DNA from: Alphaproteobacteria bacterium UBA6062
GTDB taxonomy: Bacteria; Pseudomonadota; Alphaproteobacteria; Sneathiellales; Sneathiellaceae
DNA: 18,250 nt
Assembly: GCA_002428885.1 (NCBI GenBank)
Contig: DIYE01000172.1
Span: 1-18,250, forward strand
Direction: 5' to 3'
The notes beneath the pieces were generated by a model. The model was not told the DNA's origin. It did not search any database and worked only from the letters and a program-made list of their open reading frames with translations. Numbering within the stretch: position 1 is the first letter of the stretch; each line of letters begins with the position of its first letter. The position numbers were made by a program, and so were the translations under genes. Positions 1-7,309 of this stretch are shown piece by piece.

Positions 1-701
1 GAGCTGACAAAACCCCATTTGCGACCCGCCGGGAAACCGGCACCGCCAAGCCCGCGCAGCCCGGAATCCGACATAATCTCAACGGCTTCCTCAGGCAAAA
101 TGTCACCGTTTTTAATTTTCTTGAGGGTCTGGTATCCACCGTTTGCCAGATAAGCCTGAAAGTCCTCGTAAACACTGATACTTGGTTCTGTCTTAACATC
201 TGCCAACGTGATCAGTTCAGACGCCGTCGCCTTACCCACGGCGTTCTTTCCGACAGCACAGGCAGGTGCGGCATCACAGCGACCAATACAGGGAACCGCC
301 TGGACTCGGATTTTGTCCGGATCAGCTTTTTCATTAAGTTCGGATATCAATTCTTTTGCCCCGGCCATTTCACAGGAAAGGCCATCGCAAACACGAATGG
401 TCACAGGTGCGGGGGTTGTCTCCCCTTCTTTGACAATATCGAAATGATGATAGAAGCTGGCAACCTCATAGACTTCTGCCTGGGAAATGCGGAAGAGTTC
501 AGCAAGGGCAGCAAGATGACGAGCCGATAAATGTCCTTCCTGATCCTGAATAAGGTGAAATGCTTCAATTAGCAGATCCCGACGGACCGGCAGTTCCCCC
601 AGAAGATTGACGACTTCCTCAAGCGCTGTGTCTTCGACCTGACGCCCCTTTGGAAGGCTGACATCTCTCTTTTTGACAGCTCCTGTCGCGAGTTTACCCA
701 T
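1..701 (-). CDS. NAD-linked formate dehydrogenase beta subunit (NuoE-NuoF fusion), N-terminal part
   Basis: The gene starts with ATG at 701, preceded by GGAG six bases upstream, and stays open to position 1, so 233 residues are visible and the C-terminus is outside the window. Residues about 25-165 form a NuoE-like thioredoxin-fold [2Fe-2S] domain, with ligands Cys105, Cys110, Cys138 and Cys142 in the CxxxxC...CxxxC pattern. From about residue 205 a NuoF-like FMN/NADH domain begins; its glycine-rich signature is visible as GLRGLGGAGFPAGRKW (214-229). This fused order is known from beta subunits of soluble NAD-dependent molybdenum/tungsten formate dehydrogenases and from HoxF of NAD-reducing hydrogenases. 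The OFA transporter 110 bases upstream on the same strand favours formate dehydrogenase. The protein would pass electrons from formate, oxidised by a partner alpha subunit expected beyond the left edge, to NAD+ in the cytoplasm. Sure of the family, less sure of the substrate. Confidence 0.85.
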   Translation of the reverse strand, partial: MGKLATGAVKKRDVSLPKGRQVEDTALEEVVNLLGELPVRRDLLIEAFHLIQDQEGHLSARHLAALAELFRISQAEVYEVASFYHHFDIVKEGETTPAPVTIRVCDGLSCEMAGAKELISELNEKADPDKIRVQAVPCIGRCDAAPACAVGKNAVGKATASELITLADVKTEPSISVYEDFQAYLANGGYQTLKKIKNGDILPEEAVEIMSDSGLRGLGGAGFPAGRKWGFVS

Positions 702-763
702 TACTAGCTCCAATTAATCGGTAAAAGGTACTCTTCGGCACCTGACATTCTATGGATTGGAGA

Positions 764-787
764 GAGGAGATACCGAAATATCTCCTC
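764..787. other. Stem-loop between transporter and dehydrogenase genes
   Basis: GAGGAGATA (764-772) and TATCTCCTC (779-787) form a perfect 9-bp stem around a 6-base loop. It lies between the stop of the transporter gene (812) and the start of the dehydrogenase gene (701). No T-run follows on the minus strand, so a classical intrinsic terminator is unlikely. An mRNA-stabilising or processing hairpin, or an operator, fits better. The rest of the 110-base gap shows only the ribosome binding site of the downstream gene. Confidence 0.4.
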
Positions 788-811
788 CATTACAACAAAT
801 CGCTTTAAATC

Positions 812-2527
812 TTACTCAGCAGGAGCAAGAGACGGATGTGTATTATCGACATGATGCTTCTTGTCGACTTCCTTGACCATGGCATTGGCAATCAACCCGA
901 TCAGGAGCAGGAAAGCCATCGCATACATGGTGGTGTTATAGAGACCGGATGTGGGATCCGGCGTTCCGGCCGGTACAATTTCCATCAGCTTGGCGATGGT
1001 TACTGTATTCGCGGCTACCAGTTCATTCAATTGCTCTACCGGCGCACCAAACTTCTCCAGGAATGCCGCTTTATCGACTTTACTGACAAGATCGGTGATC
1101 GCATTATTCTTCGATAGATCCCGAAGATAAGTAATGGCGAATGGTCCCAGGACACCGGCTGTTGACCAGGCCGTGAGAAGCCGTCCATGGATACCACCCA
1201 CATGCAAGGTACCAAAGATATCAGCAAGATAAGCCGGTACTGTTGCAAAGCCGCCGCCATACATGGTGAAGATAATCATCGTCGCCAGATAGAAGCCCCA
1301 GAGCGCTGTCGCGGTTCCGGAAGACGCGAAATACGGTACAGACAGATAGAGAATGATACCAAGAATAAAGAAGCAGAAATAGGTGTTCTTCCGCCCGATA
1401 TAATCGGAGATCGACGCCCAGATAAACCGTCCCGTCATATTAAAGACGGAAATCATCAGGACATATGTCGCCGCAAAGCCTGCGGTAACGATGGCAAGAT
1501 CACCAAAAATTTCGTTGATCATGGTTTTACCGACACCAATCACTCCGATACCGGCCGTCACATTGAAACACAGAACAATCCAGATGCACCAGAATTGCGG
1601 TGTTTTCAGGGATTGATCAATATGCACGTCATTTTCCGTGACCATTTTTTTACTGGTCAGCGTTTCAGGATTCCATCCTTCCGGCTTCCAGTCTGACGCA
1701 GGAACCCGATACTGGAAGGCGGCAATCATCATGACGATGAAATAAGCAATACCCAGCGTGATAAAGGTTCCTTCTGCGCCCGTATTGCCGGTCCCGACAA
1801 CATAGACACCCGCATCACCACCACCCGGCAATGCTGCCGCCTGGGAAGCACTTGCAACAACAACCTCGATTTTTCCGGCTGCGGTTTCAGCAAAGCGCCG
1901 ACCATTTTCTGTGATCAGCTTGACCGCACTTTCCGGTCCTAGATAATCCGGAGCCTTGGAGAAAACACCGAGAAGCCAGCGGATCAGAGGTGCACCGATC
2001 ATGGCACCACCGCCAAAGCCCATAATGGCCATACCGGTCGCCATACCGCGCCGATCAGGGAACCAGCGGATCAATGTCGATACAGGAGAAACATAACCAA
2101 AACCGAGACCAATACCGCCCAGCACACCATAGCCCAGATAGACAAGCCACAACTGATGCGAAGCAATACCGACGGAGCCAATCAGGAAGCCGCCGCCCCA
2201 GCAAATAGCAGATACGACCCCAACACAACGGGGGCCAACCCGCTCAAGCCATTTACCGCCAAATGCAGCGGCCAGGCCAAGGCAAACGATGGCTGTTGAG
2301 AAGATCCAGACAACGCTGGAAAGCGACCAATCATCGCCGGCCGGTGCAACAACACCCAAACCGCGGATAAGAGGCGGATTAAACAGAGACCAGGCGTAAA
2401 CCGATCCGATACACATATGAATGGCGATGGATGCCGGTGGTACTCTCCACCGGTTAAAACCAGGTTCAGCGACGATGTTTTCCTTCATCAGAAAAGAAAA
2501 CATTCCGCTTGAAGATTGTGTGCTCAT
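812..2527 (-). CDS. OFA-family (oxalate/formate) major facilitator transporter
   Basis: This 571-residue protein belongs to the oxalate/formate antiporter (OFA) branch of the major facilitator superfamily. The N-terminal signature FNRWRVPPASIAIHMCIGS (about 24-42), followed by the VYAWSLF segment, is typical. About twelve hydrophobic segments can be seen. The TM2-3 loop holds a KWLERVGPR stretch and the TM4-5 loop holds RWFPDRRGMATG (about 154-165), both MFS-type loop signatures. It is longer than classical OxlT (about 420 residues) because of an extra polar loop at about 190-265 and another near 470-525; long OFA members are known. Start: ATG at 2527 with GGGAGG about ten bases upstream. The gene lies between a two-component system and a formate-dehydrogenase-type subunit, so import of formate, oxalate or a related small carboxylate is the likely role. 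The substrate cannot be fixed from sequence alone; long OFA proteins are often annotated only as MFS transporters. Confidence 0.85.
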   Translation of the reverse strand: MSTQSSSGMFSFLMKENIVAEPGFNRWRVPPASIAIHMCIGSVYAWSLFNPPLIRGLGVVAPAGDDWSLSSVVWIFSTAIVCLGLAAAFGGKWLERVGPRCVGVVSAICWGGGFLIGSVGIASHQLWLVYLGYGVLGGIGLGFGYVSPVSTLIRWFPDRRGMATGMAIMGFGGGAMIGAPLIRWLLGVFSKAPDYLGPESAVKLITENGRRFAETAAGKIEVVVASASQAAALPGGGDAGVYVVGTGNTGAEGTFITLGIAYFIVMMIAAFQYRVPASDWKPEGWNPETLTSKKMVTENDVHIDQSLKTPQFWCIWIVLCFNVTAGIGVIGVGKTMINEIFGDLAIVTAGFAATYVLMISVFNMTGRFIWASISDYIGRKNTYFCFFILGIILYLSVPYFASSGTATALWGFYLATMIIFTMYGGGFATVPAYLADIFGTLHVGGIHGRLLTAWSTAGVLGPFAITYLRDLSKNNAITDLVSKVDKAAFLEKFGAPVEQLNELVAANTVTIAKLMEIVPAGTPDPTSGLYNTTMYAMAFLLLIGLIANAMVKEVDKKHHVDNTHPSLAPAE

Positions 2528-2611
2528 GTGACGAGATCCTCCCTTATTTTTTAGAAGGCCTTGTCAAATGAAATACTACTCCCAAATCAAGGACAGCACT
2601 CAATTGTCTTC

Positions 2612-2664
2612 ATGCCTTCTTTTTTTGAGCCCCAAAATTCTCTAGGCATATATTTAGAAGGCAT
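2612..2664. repeat. Inverted repeat ATGCCTTCT/AGAAGGCAT with a further copy at 2553
   Basis: ATGCCTTCT (2612-2620) and AGAAGGCAT (2656-2664) are perfect reverse complements separated by 35 bases. A further direct copy occurs at 2553-2559; the copies at 2551 and 2653 share TTAGAAGGC. Three copies of a 7-mer within 112 bases of a promoter region look like binding sites for one regulator, possibly the response regulator encoded next door. That assignment is inference. Confidence 0.4.
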
Positions 2665-2772
2665 TCGGTAACTAAGAGTCAATATTTTTAATATATATCA
2701 ATTAGTTATAAGAAAATTTCAAATTTCTGATTGATGGAAAAAATGTCTATTAATTGGACCATTCATCAAACG

Positions 2773-2797
2773 AAAAAGGACAAATTGTCCACTTTTT
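2773..2797. terminator. Palindrome with A- and T-tracts, possible bidirectional terminator or operator
   Basis: An A5 tract, GGACAAATTGTCC (2778-2790), AC and a T5 tract are arranged nearly symmetrically just past the histidine kinase stop codon. On the minus strand the transcript would form a GGAC/GTCC stem with a 5-base loop followed by five U residues, a weak intrinsic terminator for the two-component operon. The same 13-bp palindrome pattern recurs at 2820-2832, where no T-run follows, so an operator role is equally possible. Confidence 0.4.
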
Positions 2798-2804
2798 AAT
2801 CATA

Positions 2805-4817
2805 TTAGATTTTCTTTTCGGACATATTGTCCATGGCTGGAAGCCATATAAAAAAACGTGATCCGCGATTTTTTTCACTTTCCACAGTGATCATGCCTCC
2901 GGCCCGTTGTATGAGAGTCTGGCTGATGGACAGCCCCAACCCCGTCCCACTCCCTTGCCGGGTCGTAAAAAACGGATCGAAAACCTGCTCGATGATCTCC
3001 GGTGATATACCGGGTCCGTTATCTTCAATGATAGCTTCGGTCCCTTGAATGCCTTCCCGGACTTCCGATTTGACTTTCATAACAAGATGACCGCCACTTT
3101 TCATGGCCTGGGATGCATTAATCATGAGATTGATGAAAACCTGCTGCAACTCGCTCCTGTTGATATGCACAGCGGGACTGTCCTGCAGGTCCGTTTCAAA
3201 TGTAACCGACGATTTGGTTAATGAGTTCTGGACGAGAACCAGGCAATCCTCCATCACCTCTTCCATCCGTGTTCGTTCAGCAAAGCTGGTGCCATCTCCC
3301 GGATTGGCAAAACGCAGTAATTTATCGACAATCACGTTGATCCGGTAAATCTGTTCGTCAATCAGCCTTATCTCATCCGCCACATCCGTAGCGCGCCCCT
3401 GTAAGGTGGTTTGCAAAACATCCAGATTACCCTGGATCACCGCAACCGGATTATTGATTTCATGGGCCACACCTGCCGTAATCTCTCCGATCGACGCCAG
3501 TTTTTCGGACATCACCAGCTGCTTGAAGGTTTCTTCCAGTTTTTTATTGGCTTCCTTCAGCTCACGGGTTCTTTTCTCCACCCGGTCATTAAGCTCATCC
3601 GCCCATTCACTGAGCTCCCTATTGCGCTCCTGCACTTGATCAAGCAACGTATCAAGATGGCTGGCGACCTGACCGATTTCGTCCCGCGATCCAACGGGTC
3701 CGATGCGGGCATCCAAGTTCCCCTCCTCCACCCGCTCCATGGTTTTTGTCATCCGTTCCAATGGTGAGAAGACACCGCGTGCGAGCCAGAAAAACAAGGG
3801 TACTGAAAGCCCTATCACGATGAAGAAGCCAAAAAAGACTGCAAAATACGTCGTGTTTTTCATCGTCCGGAACGGTTCTTCCAGAAAACCCACATAGAGC
3901 ATGCCAATCCGTTTTTGCTCACTGTCGACAATGGGCAGATATCCTGAGATATACCAGTCATTCACCACAAAAGCGCGATCAAGCCATGTTCTTCCCTCTC
4001 CCAGAACCGTGTTTCTGACGATGGCTGACACACGGGTTCCAAGAGCCCGAACATTTTCGAACAGGCGGACATTGGTGCTGACCCTGACATCATCCAGAAA
4101 CAGGGTTGCTGTTCCCTGGGATTCCGCCTGCCCATCCGCACGGCGATAAACCAGGTCATTAATGGTATCGATAAATTTAAGGTTTCGATTGAGCAACATA
4201 CCACCGATCAAAACTGAGCGCGGCCCACTCAAATCTGTCCGGATCGCAGAATGAAGAACCATACCCCGATCCTCCGTCAGGCGGTCCGTCGGAACAGCGG
4301 CTTCTGTTGCAATCAAGGGAATAGCAGCTCTTTCCGAAAGATCTTGCGCGAGCCATTCAAGTTCCGAACGCGTGAAGATGTCAATTGAGGTTACTGCTTT
4401 TCGATCCGCACTTCCCGTAACGATCGTGCTTTGACGACCTTTCTCCTGAAATTCCCGCAAAGGGACCAGCTTCAGGAAATCCAGTCCCAGCCTGAGCCGA
4501 TTGGCTTCGAGATAAGCCTTCATATCTGTCTCACCGGACTTGCCGGCTCTTGCGAAATCGACAGAACCTGCAAGAGCCGTCAGTTCATCGCCGCTGACTT
4601 TCTGGATACGTTGCAGATATTGTTCTGCGATCCTCAGATCGCTGGCTACCTTGGCAATCAGGAGAGCATCAAATTTATCGGCCCAGCGGACCATTGCCGT
4701 TCCCAGAAAAACCGGCAACAGAACCACAAGGGGCAATAACGCAAGAAGCAGAAGCCGCAGGCGGACTGATTTCATAAAAACCAGCTGCCCACGAAAAATC
4801 TGCTCCGCCCAACTCAT
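2805..4817 (-). CDS. Membrane sensor histidine kinase with Cache domain (NtrB/DctB-type)
   Basis: With the ATG at 4817 this is a 670-residue protein. Order: TM helix about 20-43; periplasmic sensor to about 320 with the signature of the Cache_3-Cache_2 family (LFLDDVRVSTNV, then NDWYISGYLPI and IGMLYVGF); TM helix about 324-347; HAMP about 347-400; coiled coil to about 435; HisKA with phospho-accepting His452 in GVAHEINNPV; HATPase_c with N-box N567 in NLMINASQAM, DNGPG at 599 and GTGLGLS near 624. Autophosphorylation and transfer to the adjacent regulator is expected. Its start overlaps the regulator stop codon in TAATG, implying translational coupling. An in-frame ATG at 4838 would add seven residues but has no ribosome binding site. 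Cache domains of this class commonly bind small carboxylic acids, and the OFA transporter lies just downstream, so a formate/oxalate-like ligand is a reasonable guess only. Confidence 0.9.
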   Translation of the reverse strand: MSWAEQIFRGQLVFMKSVRLRLLLLALLPLVVLLPVFLGTAMVRWADKFDALLIAKVASDLRIAEQYLQRIQKVSGDELTALAGSVDFARAGKSGETDMKAYLEANRLRLGLDFLKLVPLREFQEKGRQSTIVTGSADRKAVTSIDIFTRSELEWLAQDLSERAAIPLIATEAAVPTDRLTEDRGMVLHSAIRTDLSGPRSVLIGGMLLNRNLKFIDTINDLVYRRADGQAESQGTATLFLDDVRVSTNVRLFENVRALGTRVSAIVRNTVLGEGRTWLDRAFVVNDWYISGYLPIVDSEQKRIGMLYVGFLEEPFRTMKNTTYFAVFFGFFIVIGLSVPLFFWLARGVFSPLERMTKTMERVEEGNLDARIGPVGSRDEIGQVASHLDTLLDQVQERNRELSEWADELNDRVEKRTRELKEANKKLEETFKQLVMSEKLASIGEITAGVAHEINNPVAVIQGNLDVLQTTLQGRATDVADEIRLIDEQIYRINVIVDKLLRFANPGDGTSFAERTRMEEVMEDCLVLVQNSLTKSSVTFETDLQDSPAVHINRSELQQVFINLMINASQAMKSGGHLVMKVKSEVREGIQGTEAIIEDNGPGISPEIIEQVFDPFFTTRQGSGTGLGLSISQTLIQRAGGMITVESEKNRGSRFFIWLPAMDNMSEKKI
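2820..2832. promoter_or_regulatory. Second GGACA-N3-TGTCC palindrome, inside the kinase 3' end
   Basis: GGACATATTGTCC has 5-base arms around a 3-base centre and matches the site at 2778-2790 at 12 of 13 positions. The centres are 42 bases apart, about four helical turns, which would put both on the same DNA face. It falls in the last codons of the kinase gene (M-D-N-M-S). Candidate operator half of a paired site; the binding factor is unknown. Confidence 0.35.
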
Positions 4818-6196
4818 TAAAGACCCCAGACCTGACATTTACGATCTATCGTTTTTCTTGAAACACCTAAACGCCGAGCCGCTTCCGCCCGATTATTATC
4901 ACAGGCTTCCAAAGCATCCAGAATATGGCGGCGCTCCACCGCTGCCAGAGTTTCAATGTCGTTCTCAGGCTTTGACCGGTCCTCCAGACCGCAAGACAGA
5001 TCTCCCTGAATAAGAGCCCGTTCAATGTGATTTCTGAGCTCCCTTACATTTCCGGGCCAGTCATATCCCAGCAGCTTACCCCGCACCGATGGCGTCAGTT
5101 CTGGTCCTTCCACTTTAAATTCATGTTGCATCTGCTCAAGGAACAAATGGGTAAGATCCAGAATATCGGTCGGTCGTTGTCGGAGCGGCGGTATATGAAC
5201 ATCGAGCACATTGATCCGATAAAACAGATCCTCCCGAAATTCCCCGGCCTGTACGAGAGAGATGAGAGGTTTCGTACTGGAAAAAACAAATCGGATATCC
5301 AACGGTATTTCCCGGGCAGCGCTGATCGGCCGGACACTATTGGCCTCCATCACCTTAATCAGGGCGATTTGAGACTGTGCGGGTAATTCATCCACATCAT
5401 CCAGAAAGAGAGTTCCTCCCTGAGCCGACAACAACAATCCTTCCTTTTCATCCACACCTTCCATATGAACCGCAGCCCTACCAAACAGTTCCTCTTCAAA
5501 AGTTTCCAGGGAGCGGGCGGCGCAGGACATGGAGACAAAAGGCCTGTCCGAGCGATCAGAAAGATCGTGCAGCATCCGGGCAGCGACTTCCTTGCCTGTA
5601 CCGGATTCTCCCGTAATCACAACGTTGGACTTCAGCTGCGCATAACTGTTCAGCTTATCCCGAATCTCCTGCATTTCCTCAGAATTGCCGACAAGACGGT
5701 TCCGATGCCGAAGCAGATTTGAATTGGCACCCAGTTCATGTTTTAGGAGATTATTCTCTCGGCGCAAATTAGCCCGGTCCAGGCAACGGGCAACCGCGTT
5801 GAGGATCTGGTTTGACCGGAAAGGCTTCAAAAGAAAATCAACAGCTCCCAGCCGGATCGCAGAAATCACTGTTTCTAGCTCGGCATAAGCTGTGATCAGG
5901 ATAGCATCAGAGAATAAACCGATTTCCCGCTGTTCCGATAACCATTCTAGCCCGCTTTGGCCCGGCATGACATTATCAAGGATCACGATATCAAAATGTT
6001 CTTCATCCAGCTTTGCACTGGCCTGAAGGGCATCCTCTGCTTCTTCGACACGGGCACAATAAGGCATCAGCGTTTTGAGCAAAAAATTCCGCATGCCCGG
6101 CTCGTCGTCAACAATCAGAATAGACGCCTTGCTCAAGGTTGGCATGAAGGTCCCAATCAAGCCAACATTCTGCTGCTCTGCCACCTGTCTCACCAC
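4817..6196 (-). CDS. NtrC-family response regulator lacking the GAFTGA motif
   Basis: This 459-residue protein has a receiver domain (about 25-140: acidic pair D30/D31, phospho-acceptor D74, K124 in LLKPF), an AAA+ domain (about 168-395: Walker A GESGTGKE from 196, FREDLFYRINVL arginine-finger region near 320) and a C-terminal Fis-type helix-turn-helix (about 418-459). The AAA+ domain is atypical. Where sigma-54 activators have GAFTGA after ELFG, this protein has a loop containing VHMEGV. The Walker B acidic pair is DD instead of DE, and the switch Asn of the usual NCAAL is Ser224. It may therefore act as a sigma-54-independent regulator or repressor. The start used is GTG at 6196, with AGGTGGGG five bases upstream; ATG at 6145, closer to the receiver fold, is an alternative. 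It is the first gene of the operon with the kinase. Confidence 0.88.
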   Translation of the reverse strand: MVRQVAEQQNVGLIGTFMPTLSKASILIVDDEPGMRNFLLKTLMPYCARVEEAEDALQASAKLDEEHFDIVILDNVMPGQSGLEWLSEQREIGLFSDAILITAYAELETVISAIRLGAVDFLLKPFRSNQILNAVARCLDRANLRRENNLLKHELGANSNLLRHRNRLVGNSEEMQEIRDKLNSYAQLKSNVVITGESGTGKEVAARMLHDLSDRSDRPFVSMSCAARSLETFEEELFGRAAVHMEGVDEKEGLLLSAQGGTLFLDDVDELPAQSQIALIKVMEANSVRPISAAREIPLDIRFVFSSTKPLISLVQAGEFREDLFYRINVLDVHIPPLRQRPTDILDLTHLFLEQMQHEFKVEGPELTPSVRGKLLGYDWPGNVRELRNHIERALIQGDLSCGLEDRSKPENDIETLAAVERRHILDALEACDNNRAEAARRLGVSRKTIDRKCQVWGL

Positions 6197-6450
6197 ACAT
6201 TCCCCACCTGTTCAAACGCGCCCACCCCTTCTTTTTGCCTCATGAGGGAACATTTGACCAATAAAATATAATTTGGCGGTGAATAGCGTTATTGTTTCCA
6301 GCAGGCTTGCTTCTCTGTGTTTGTGTCAGACAAGAACGCCTTTTGCAGTTTCATTGTCAGTTGATTGATATTCTGATCATATGGCAACTAGTCATTGCTC
6401 AAAACCTTTCATGGTGATAATGACAATCATTCTTAATTTAGAGTGATATC
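6197..6450. promoter_or_regulatory. Divergent intergenic region between the response regulator and pilD
   Basis: These 254 bases should hold promoters for both directions. I see ATTGTCA (6353-6359) and TGACAAT (6421-6427), a 7-bp inverted repeat flanking the region just upstream of pilD. A possible GATAAT -10-like box lies near 6416. No -35/-10 pair is convincing in either direction, and the FNR-like TTGAT near 6361 lacks a proper second half-site. Confidence 0.4.
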
Positions 6451-7299
6451 GTGTTCCTTTATTTATCTCTTTATGCTTTGCTTGGACTGGCTGTCGGCAG
6501 TTTTCTGAATGTTGTTATCCATCGCTTTCCCTTGATACTCAAGCGCCAGCAGGATGAGGCAGTGGCGGAGTTTCTGGAAGCTGAAGGAGTGGCGGTACCT
6601 GCTCCACTCAAGGAGACATTAAATGAAGCAGCTATTACACTTAGTTTTCCTCCTTCTCGCTGTCCATCTTGCAAGCACAAGATAGGCCCCCTGGAAAACG
6701 TCCCGGTTCTGAGTTACCTGTTTTTAAAAGGGAAATGTAAAGCCTGCAAAGCGCCGATCTCTCTCAGATATCCTGTTATAGAGCTACTGACTGGCCTCTT
6801 ATTTGTCCTCGTGTTCCTGGAGTTTGGCTTCAGTTATCACACGCTGGCTGCCGGCTTTTTCTGTGCCGTGCTGGTTTCACTGGCCGGTATCGATTATGAT
6901 CTCCAAATATTACCTGATGAGCTAACGCTTTGTCTCCTTTGGGCCGGCTTGCTTGTTAGTGCTTTCTCTTTGTTTACCGATCCTGTATCCGCCATCCTCG
7001 GAGCGGTCGCTGGCTACGGAATATTGTGGTTGCTCTATCACGCTTTCAGGCTTGTGACGCAAAAAGAAGGCCTGGGATACGGAGATTTTAAACTGTTAGC
7101 AGCCATCGGTGCCTGGCTGGGATGGGAAATGCTACCGGTTATTACCCTGATTGCATCGATCAGCGGTATTTTTTACGGACTATTCTTGGCCGTTCGGAAA
7201 CAGGAAAGAAAGCCTTTTGCTTTTGGCCCTTTCCTTGGTGTTGGGGCCATCATCACCTTACTTTACGGCCCTTATCTAAGGGACTTGATCAGACTTTAA
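6451..7299 (+). CDS. pilD: Type IV prepilin peptidase / N-methyltransferase
   Basis: PilD removes the leader of prepilins on the cytoplasmic face of the inner membrane and methylates the new N-terminal Phe. The 282-residue length is normal for the family. The N-terminal segment GLAVGSFLNVVIHRFP (12-27) is typical, and the zinc-type cysteines CxxC...CxxC are at 71, 74, 96 and 99 in the cytoplasmic loop. The two catalytic aspartates are D148 (GIDYD) and D212 in GYGD, as in GxGD aspartic proteases. About seven further hydrophobic segments follow. The start is GTG at 6451 with only a weak GAGTG upstream. It is the only plus-strand gene; it converges on pilC with ten bases between stop codons and no terminator between them. 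The three prepilins at 13672-17014 are its obvious substrates. Confidence 0.93.
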   Translation: MFLYLSLYALLGLAVGSFLNVVIHRFPLILKRQQDEAVAEFLEAEGVAVPAPLKETLNEAAITLSFPPSRCPSCKHKIGPLENVPVLSYLFLKGKCKACKAPISLRYPVIELLTGLLFVLVFLEFGFSYHTLAAGFFCAVLVSLAGIDYDLQILPDELTLCLLWAGLLVSAFSLFTDPVSAILGAVAGYGILWLLYHAFRLVTQKEGLGYGDFKLLAAIGAWLGWEMLPVITLIASISGIFYGLFLAVRKQERKPFAFGPFLGVGAIITLLYGPYLRDLIRL

Positions 7300-7309
7300 A
7301 CCTCTATCC

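Larger units (their letters stand above)
2528..2804 (-). promoter_or_regulatory. Control region upstream of the OFA transporter gene
   Basis: This AT-rich stretch of 277 bases lies between the histidine kinase stop codon and the transporter start. It contains a 9-bp inverted repeat, ATGCCTTCT (2612-2620) and AGAAGGCAT (2656-2664), and a third AGAAGGC at 2553-2559. At its right end is the GGACAAATTGTCC palindrome at 2778-2790. I searched the minus strand for a sigma-54 promoter (GG-N10-GC type) and saw no convincing one. A weak sigma-70-like candidate (TTGACT near 2680 on the minus strand, 17-base spacer) is too poor to assert. Confidence 0.5.

Noticed and set aside
208..447. Open frame on the plus strand opposite the dehydrogenase gene
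   Set aside because: It is antisense to a clear NuoE-like coding region with iron-sulfur cysteines, and it has no family resemblance.
1187..1696. 169-residue plus-strand open frame
   Set aside because: It is antisense to the OFA transporter, and its composition (charged, Arg- and His-rich, no hydrophobic core) is typical of a shadow frame.
2528..2804. Search for a sigma-54 promoter upstream of the transporter gene, suggested by the NtrC-type regulator
   Set aside because: No GG-N10-GC pair with the expected flanks was found, in line with the regulator lacking GAFTGA.
6361..6378. FNR-like half-sites (TTGAT near 6361 and GATCA downstream)
   Set aside because: The spacing and second half-site do not fit TTGAT-N4-ATCAA.
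7300..7309. Shared terminator between converging pilD and pilC
   Set aside because: Only ten bases separate the stop codons and no stem-loop could be drawn there; transcription may run past both ends.
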